Positions 59,879 to 64,000 of a DNA stretch of 64,000 nt are shown here, in pieces (position 1 is the first letter of the stretch; every line of letters begins with the position of its first letter). The notes under the pieces were generated by a model. That model was given only the letters and a program-made list of their open reading frames with translations. It did not search any database and was not told the DNA's origin. Origin of the DNA: Bacillota bacterium (GTDB taxonomy: Bacteria > Bacillota > Clostridia > Lachnospirales > Lachnospiraceae); the NCBI GenBank assembly GCA_023410575.1, contig JAEYPP010000054.1, forward strand, positions 1-64,000, in the 5' to 3' direction. The position numbers were made by a program, and so were the translations under genes.

Positions 59879-61231
59879 TCAAAAAACTGGCAAGGAAAAC
59901 GACATCGTCGTTCCGACTCCAGCAATACTGTCACATTCTATTTGTCCACCATGCTGCTCAATAATATATTTTGCAATATTTAGCCCTAATCCAGAGCCTG
60001 GAATATCGCAAGTCCGGGCTTTATTCCCACGATAAAACATATCAAAGATGAATGGCAAGTCTGCTGCTTCAATACCTCTGCCATTATCCTTTATATGAAC
60101 AATGAGCTGTTGCATTGGTACTGTCAACAGGGAAAATTGTATACTTATTACAGGTCTTTCACAACCATACTTCATTGCATTATCAATTAAGTTTTGCATC
60201 ACCTGTGTGATTCGATTAGAATCTATATCAAGTAACACATTCATCGGTAATTCATAGGAAAACTTGTAATTTCTCTGCATTACGTCTACTTGATAACCAC
60301 GAAGCAATGGTTCAAAAAAGTCAACAGCGTAAATCTCATGTTTCTGAATTGATAACTGATTTAGTTGTGATTTTGCATGATCGAGAATATCATCGATTAG
60401 CTTATTAAGTACAACCGCTTTCGTTAACATTCGTTGTGCATACTCATTGATTTCCTCTGGAGTCTGAGCCACACCATATAAGATTTGTTCTATATATCCA
60501 GTGATTGTAGCAAGTGGAGTTTTTAAATCATGTGAGATACTTGCATACATAGCACGTTCTTTTTCTTTTGATTGCATTTCTCGTTCATGGCTATCAGCCA
60601 ATTCTTCTCTCATTAATTCAAAATCATGACAAAGTGTCCCAATTTCTCCATCATAATCATACTTTACTGGAACTTTTAAATTACCTGTCAAAATACTCTT
60701 CGTTGAGTTATGTAGATCTTCAATTGGTATAAGTATTTCTTTTTTTTCAAATCGATATCTTCGAATTAACGTAATTACTGAAAAAATGTAAAGGAGGCAG
60801 GGAATAACCATTTGTACTGCTACTCGATTCGTAACTAAACTTTTCTCAATATTCGAACAATCAACTAGCACAATCTGAGTACCTGCATTAGTTTGAATTG
60901 GTACAAGATAAGAATCCACACGTCCAATCCGATGTAAGTCCATTTGTTTTCCAACTACAAACTCACTTATTGTACTTTCGAGCACCTTACCATCAAGAGA
61001 AAAGACACTATAATCCATAGAAGATTTCTGTTTTGAGGTTTGATTACGATTAGTTTTTTCTTGTTCTAGTTCATATAATAGAGAATTTACTTCAACACGA
61101 ATTTTTTTCTCATCAATATTTACTTTTTGATATTTAGTATTAATTACAAATAAAATACCAAGGAAGCATGTCAACAAAATTATTAAAATAATCGTATTAT
61201 GTAATAACCTTTTATGAACTAGATTTCCCAT
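59879..61231 (-). CDS. sensor histidine kinase (OmpR/PhoB partner type)
   Basis: A 450-residue kinase: TM1 (about 11-28), an extracytoplasmic part of ~110 residues, TM2 (about 140-157), a HAMP-like segment, HisKA with the phospho-acceptor in SISHDLKTPLATITGY (near residue 230), then HATPase with N box NLIDNAMKYG, G1 DNGRGIE and G2 PGSGLGLNIAKY. Its start overlaps the response regulator by 13 bases, so the pair is translationally coupled. Together with the ABC transporter it resembles systems in which a regulator controls a MacB-like exporter. Confidence 0.93.
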   Translation of the reverse strand: MGNLVHKRLLHNTIILIILLTCFLGILFVINTKYQKVNIDEKKIRVEVNSLLYELEQEKTNRNQTSKQKSSMDYSVFSLDGKVLESTISEFVVGKQMDLHRIGRVDSYLVPIQTNAGTQIVLVDCSNIEKSLVTNRVAVQMVIPCLLYIFSVITLIRRYRFEKKEILIPIEDLHNSTKSILTGNLKVPVKYDYDGEIGTLCHDFELMREELADSHEREMQSKEKERAMYASISHDLKTPLATITGYIEQILYGVAQTPEEINEYAQRMLTKAVVLNKLIDDILDHAKSQLNQLSIQKHEIYAVDFFEPLLRGYQVDVMQRNYKFSYELPMNVLLDIDSNRITQVMQNLIDNAMKYGCERPVISIQFSLLTVPMQQLIVHIKDNGRGIEAADLPFIFDMFYRGNKARTCDIPGSGLGLNIAKYIIEQHGGQIECDSIAGVGTTMSFSLPVF

Positions 61232-61908
61232 TTATACCCTGCTCCCCAAACTGTCTTAATATAACACGCACCACACTTAACCATCTTTTCACGAATTCTA
61301 CCGATGTAGACTGTGATTGTATTAATATCAACAAACTCGGAACATCCCCAGACATGATCTAATAATTGCTCTTTTGAGAATACTTGCGATGGATGAGTTG
61401 ATAAAAAATTTAGTAATTGAAACTCTTTTGAGGTTAGTTCAATTAAGGTACCACATACACTTACCTTGTATGCCAATGGATCAATCTCAACTTCTCCAAA
61501 TCTCCTGATGGTTTTTAATGACTCCACAGGTTTTGAAAATGATACATATCTTCGAATATGCGACTTTATTCTTGCCACTAATTCTACTAAAGAAAATGGC
61601 TTCGTCAGATAATCATCTGCTCCAATCCCAAGAGATAACATCTTATCCATATCACTCTTTTTTGCTGATAATATCATGATGGGAGCCATTGAATAACTAC
61701 GTATTTCACGACACACCTCAAAACCATCCACAACGGGAAGCATTAAGTCCAGTAAAATCAAATCAGGAACACATGATTTCGCTAAATCAATTCCTTCCCT
61801 ACCATCTTTTGCAAGATTTACATCAAAACCCTCTTTCATTAGGAAATCCTTGATAATTCGCCTTAAATCGCCATCATCTTCAATTAATAATATTTTTTCA
61901 TTCGCCAT
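61219..61908 (-). CDS. OmpR-family response regulator
   Basis: A 229-residue regulator with an intact receiver (acidic pair EDDG near residue 10, phospho-acceptor Asp54 in LLDLMLP, KPF Lys in YLTKPFS) and a winged-helix DNA-binding domain (ELTSKEFQLLNFLSTHP, then VWGAGYKWEI at the end). It sits between the ABC ATPase (81 bp upstream) and its kinase. It probably regulates its own operon. Unlike the regulator at 38090-38751 this one is intact. Confidence 0.95.
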   Translation of the reverse strand: MANEKILLIEDDGDLRRIIKDFLMKEGFDVNLAKDGREGIDLAKSCVPDLILLDLMLPVVDGFEVCREIRSYSMAPIMILSAKKSDMDKMLSLGIGADDYLTKPFSLVELVARIKSHIRRYVSFSKPVESLKTIRRFGEVEIDPLAYKVSVCGTLIELTSKEFQLLNFLSTHPSQVFSKEQLLDHVWGCSEFVDINTITVYIGRIREKMVKCGACYIKTVWGAGYKWEI

Positions 61909-61988
61909 GGAATTTCTCCTAACTTTAATTCAAGCTATCAATCAACATTTTCGTCACTAAAAAAGGCTTTTGACTCCTGTTAATTTCT

Positions 61989-62744
61989 TTACCAATTATG
62001 CTCCTTTAAAAAAGTAAATATAGTATTCTCTCTCTCATGTCGAGTTTCTGGTGTATAACGCCCTAGATTAAGATCACCATCAATTCTACCATCAGCAAGA
62101 TAAAGTAATCTTGTCGCCCTCGTTGCTGCTTTTAAATCATGGGTTACAATAACAATGGATTGGCCTTCCTCATTTAAAGCAGTCAAAACATCCAATACTT
62201 GTTTTCCCATCGAAGAATTTAGAGAACCTGTAGGTTCATCTCCAAAGATAATCTTTGCATCACTAATTAATGCCCTAGCAATCGATACTCTTTGCTGCAT
62301 TCCACCAGAAATTTCAGAAGGATATTTATTAGCTGCTTCTTGTAATTCAAACTTTTCAAGCAACCCCATTGTCTTTTTGTTAATGGTAGCCTTATCGGCT
62401 AACCCATAGCCACAATATGCTATATTTTCAAATACATTCATATCCGTCAACAGGTTCATATTTTGAAAAATAAAGGATATCTTCTTTTTTCGCATTTCTG
62501 CAATTTCTTTCTCACTCTTTTTCGTTACCTCTTCCCCAAGTAGTATTACTTCTCCCGAGGTTGGCTTGTCCATTGTGGATAACGAATACAATAAAGTTGA
62601 TTTTCCACTACCACTACTTCCCATTATAATAGTAAAATCCCCTTCGTAAATAGTTAAATTAATATTTTTTAAAACATTATTCGATGTTTTATCTACAATA
62701 AAACTTTTACATAAATTTTTCGTCTCAATCAAAGTATTTTTCAT
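61989..62744 (-). CDS. ABC transporter ATPase (MacB/BceA type)
   Basis: A 251-residue ATPase with Walker A GSSGSGKSTLLYSL (near residue 44), signature ISGGMQQRVSIARALI (near 145) and Walker B IIFGDEPTGSLN. ATG 62744 is chosen because AGGAG lies seven bases before it; the frame upstream has only a TTG. It pairs with the FtsX-like permease at the right edge, 68 bases upstream, and with the regulator/kinase pair downstream. Such exporters often move antimicrobial peptides or lipids; the substrate is unknown. Confidence 0.92.
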   Translation of the reverse strand: MKNTLIETKNLCKSFIVDKTSNNVLKNINLTIYEGDFTIIMGSSGSGKSTLLYSLSTMDKPTSGEVILLGEEVTKKSEKEIAEMRKKKISFIFQNMNLLTDMNVFENIAYCGYGLADKATINKKTMGLLEKFELQEAANKYPSEISGGMQQRVSIARALISDAKIIFGDEPTGSLNSSMGKQVLDVLTALNEEGQSIVIVTHDLKAATRATRLLYLADGRIDGDLNLGRYTPETRHERENTIFTFLKEHNW

Positions 62745-62812
62745 AATCAATCTCCTATTCAATATTAAAACATAAGGTAATAAACAATTCTAGTAAAAGC
62801 ATAAAGATTTCA

Positions 62813-64000
62813 TTACTCTTCCATTAATTCCACTGGTGCAATCTTTCGAATCGGCAGCGACATAATTATTCCAATCAACATAATCACAGTAAATATTCCA
62901 ATACAAACAGTAGCTGTTAACCATATCGGTTTATAGATATAATCGACTCCAGCTGCAATGGAAAATAACTTTGGTGATACTATTTCATGTACAATACATG
63001 AGATAACGATAGCCGTTATACTTTGAAGAATTAACTGAAGTAAATTTACAGAGATAATGTATCTTGACGTAAATCCCATTGCTTTTAATATTCCATACTT
63101 TCTGCGGTTTTCTCGAGATGTATTATAAAGAAGATTAATAACGTTAAGAAGACTAAATGCTGTAAAAGCTATAAAAAGTACAAAACAGATTGGATTTGAC
63201 ATACTAGTTACAGTAACTGCCTCATTCGCTATAAAATCAAACTCATTATAAACTTTGACTCCGCTAAACTTTGACTCAAAATCCTGTTTGAACTGCTCAT
63301 AAGTAACGTTATCTTTTAAAAAGAACAGATAATTATCACCCAAAAACTTATTACCTAGTTCTAGCCAATCAGATTCTTGCATATAGAAGGAAACTCCACC
63401 TTTTGTCATAGCCGAATACTCTCCTACAATTAAGAAATCAATCTCAACTCCGTTACAGCTAATTGTTAAATATTCACCAACTTTTTTTTCCACACGCTTC
63501 ATAAAATCTTTCGAGGCTGCAATCTCATGTGGATTAACACAAATTCTACCACTCCTAAATGGTACGTCCTGATATCGTTCCAAGGTAAAATTGGAATAAA
63601 TCTGAGGATGGGATTCTTCACCACCCAAATCACAATCGATAAATTTCAGGCTGGATGCTGTCTCATCAAAACCCATTCTCACATAATCCTCAACGAATGG
63701 ACTACTTTCTAGATAAGAAAGATAATCTTTTCCCTTCTCATAGCGAATATATCCATCATATTTTGGTAGATTATTCCATATCTCTTGGTTATTCTCATAG
63801 TTCCCCATGGTTAAACTTGCAGCAGATAATAAGATGCATAGATAGAAAGATACTGATAAAATTAAAATAATAAGTAAACTCATTCCTTTGTTCTTCACCA
63901 AATTATTAGTCGCTATTGAGAAAGGAGAATGTGCATTTGGTATGAAAGACTTGCATAACTTTTCTTTCGAAGATGACATTCCATACTGCATTGCTTGAAT
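62813..64000 (-). CDS. FtsX-family ABC permease, C-terminal part
   Basis: At least 395 codons are in the window; the frame stays open to the right edge (codons for IQA precede the Met at 63991), so this is likely the C-terminal part of a larger permease. It has a TM helix in KGMSLLIILILSVSFYLCIL (near residue 36 from 63991), a ~200-residue extracytoplasmic domain and then a three-helix FtsX block (FVLFIAFTAFSLLNVINLLYN, later IMSLPIRKIAPVELM). NLVKNKGMSL is typical for the start of a second FtsX unit. The ATPase gene follows after 68 bases. Confidence 0.85.
   Translation of the reverse strand: MQAMQYGMSSSKEKLCKSFIPNAHSPFSIATNNLVKNKGMSLLIILILSVSFYLCILLSAASLTMGNYENNQEIWNNLPKYDGYIRYEKGKDYLSYLESSPFVEDYVRMGFDETASSLKFIDCDLGGEESHPQIYSNFTLERYQDVPFRSGRICVNPHEIAASKDFMKRVEKKVGEYLTISCNGVEIDFLIVGEYSAMTKGGVSFYMQESDWLELGNKFLGDNYLFFLKDNVTYEQFKQDFESKFSGVKVYNEFDFIANEAVTVTSMSNPICFVLFIAFTAFSLLNVINLLYNTSRENRRKYGILKAMGFTSRYIISVNLLQLILQSITAIVISCIVHEIVSPKLFSIAAGVDYIYKPIWLTATVCIGIFTVIMLIGIIMSLPIRKIAPVELMEE

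Overview
The window looks like the chromosome of a low-GC, Gram-positive, spore-forming anaerobe of the Clostridia, most likely a Lachnospiraceae member close to the Clostridium phytofermentans group. That placement is inferred from gene content (spoIIM-type gene, dacF-type gene, RNase Y, scpAB, DUF896, cohesin/dockerin modules) and AT-rich spacers; no database search was possible. Almost every gene is on the minus strand. The plus-strand exceptions are a DAHP synthase, a methyltransferase and some gene debris.

Layout. 1-5.4 kb: the start of ddh, then a Fur-type iron-siderophore import operon (binding protein, two permeases, ATPase) ending in an MFS gene. 5.5-12 kb: a zinc-ribbon/LRR membrane protein; an ABC-F gene behind a 38-residue upstream ORF and two mutually exclusive terminator hairpins; a YolD-like/Y-family polymerase pair. 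12-24.3 kb: scpB-scpA with an S2P-like protein that has lost its catalytic motif, a phosphoesterase, a D,D-carboxypeptidase, a MacB/LolD-type ABC pair, pdp and aroF. 24.5-36.3 kb: an XerD-like protein without its catalytic residues, spoIIM-like, NUDIX, aminotransferase, rny, HAD, DHH and a class I ribonucleotide reductase operon whose promoter carries NrdR- and Fur-like boxes. 36.7-42.1 kb: a two-component system whose response regulator is frameshifted, a lipoprotein, and a GNAT-MiaB fusion. 42.2-44.3 kb: a decayed island with gene and IS scars and a methyltransferase. 44.3-47.7 kb: proB and proA separated by a DUF896 gene and a 5-formyl-THF cyclo-ligase.

The most interesting locus is 47.8-56.3 kb. 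A cobalamin riboswitch, with a hairpin over the first ribosome binding site, precedes six closely packed genes: a secreted protein combining a transcobalamin-like DUF4430 domain, an alpha/alpha-barrel repeat domain, a cohesin-like domain and a C-terminal dockerin; a membrane-anchored cohesin-like protein; a membrane-anchored DUF4430 protein; and a complete ECF transporter (T, fused A-A', S). I read this as a surface cobalamin-capture machine in which cohesin-dockerin contacts may hold a transcobalamin-like receptor next to an ECF importer.

The second theme is repeats. A ~200 bp hairpin element occurs in at least four full copies (two in a 241-bp tandem duplication) plus fragments, usually directly at the 3' ends of genes. 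Its arms differ between copies but stay complementary within each copy. A second hairpin family with a conserved core occurs twice. The window ends with an ABC transporter/two-component cluster and an unrecognised secreted protein (58.1-64 kb).
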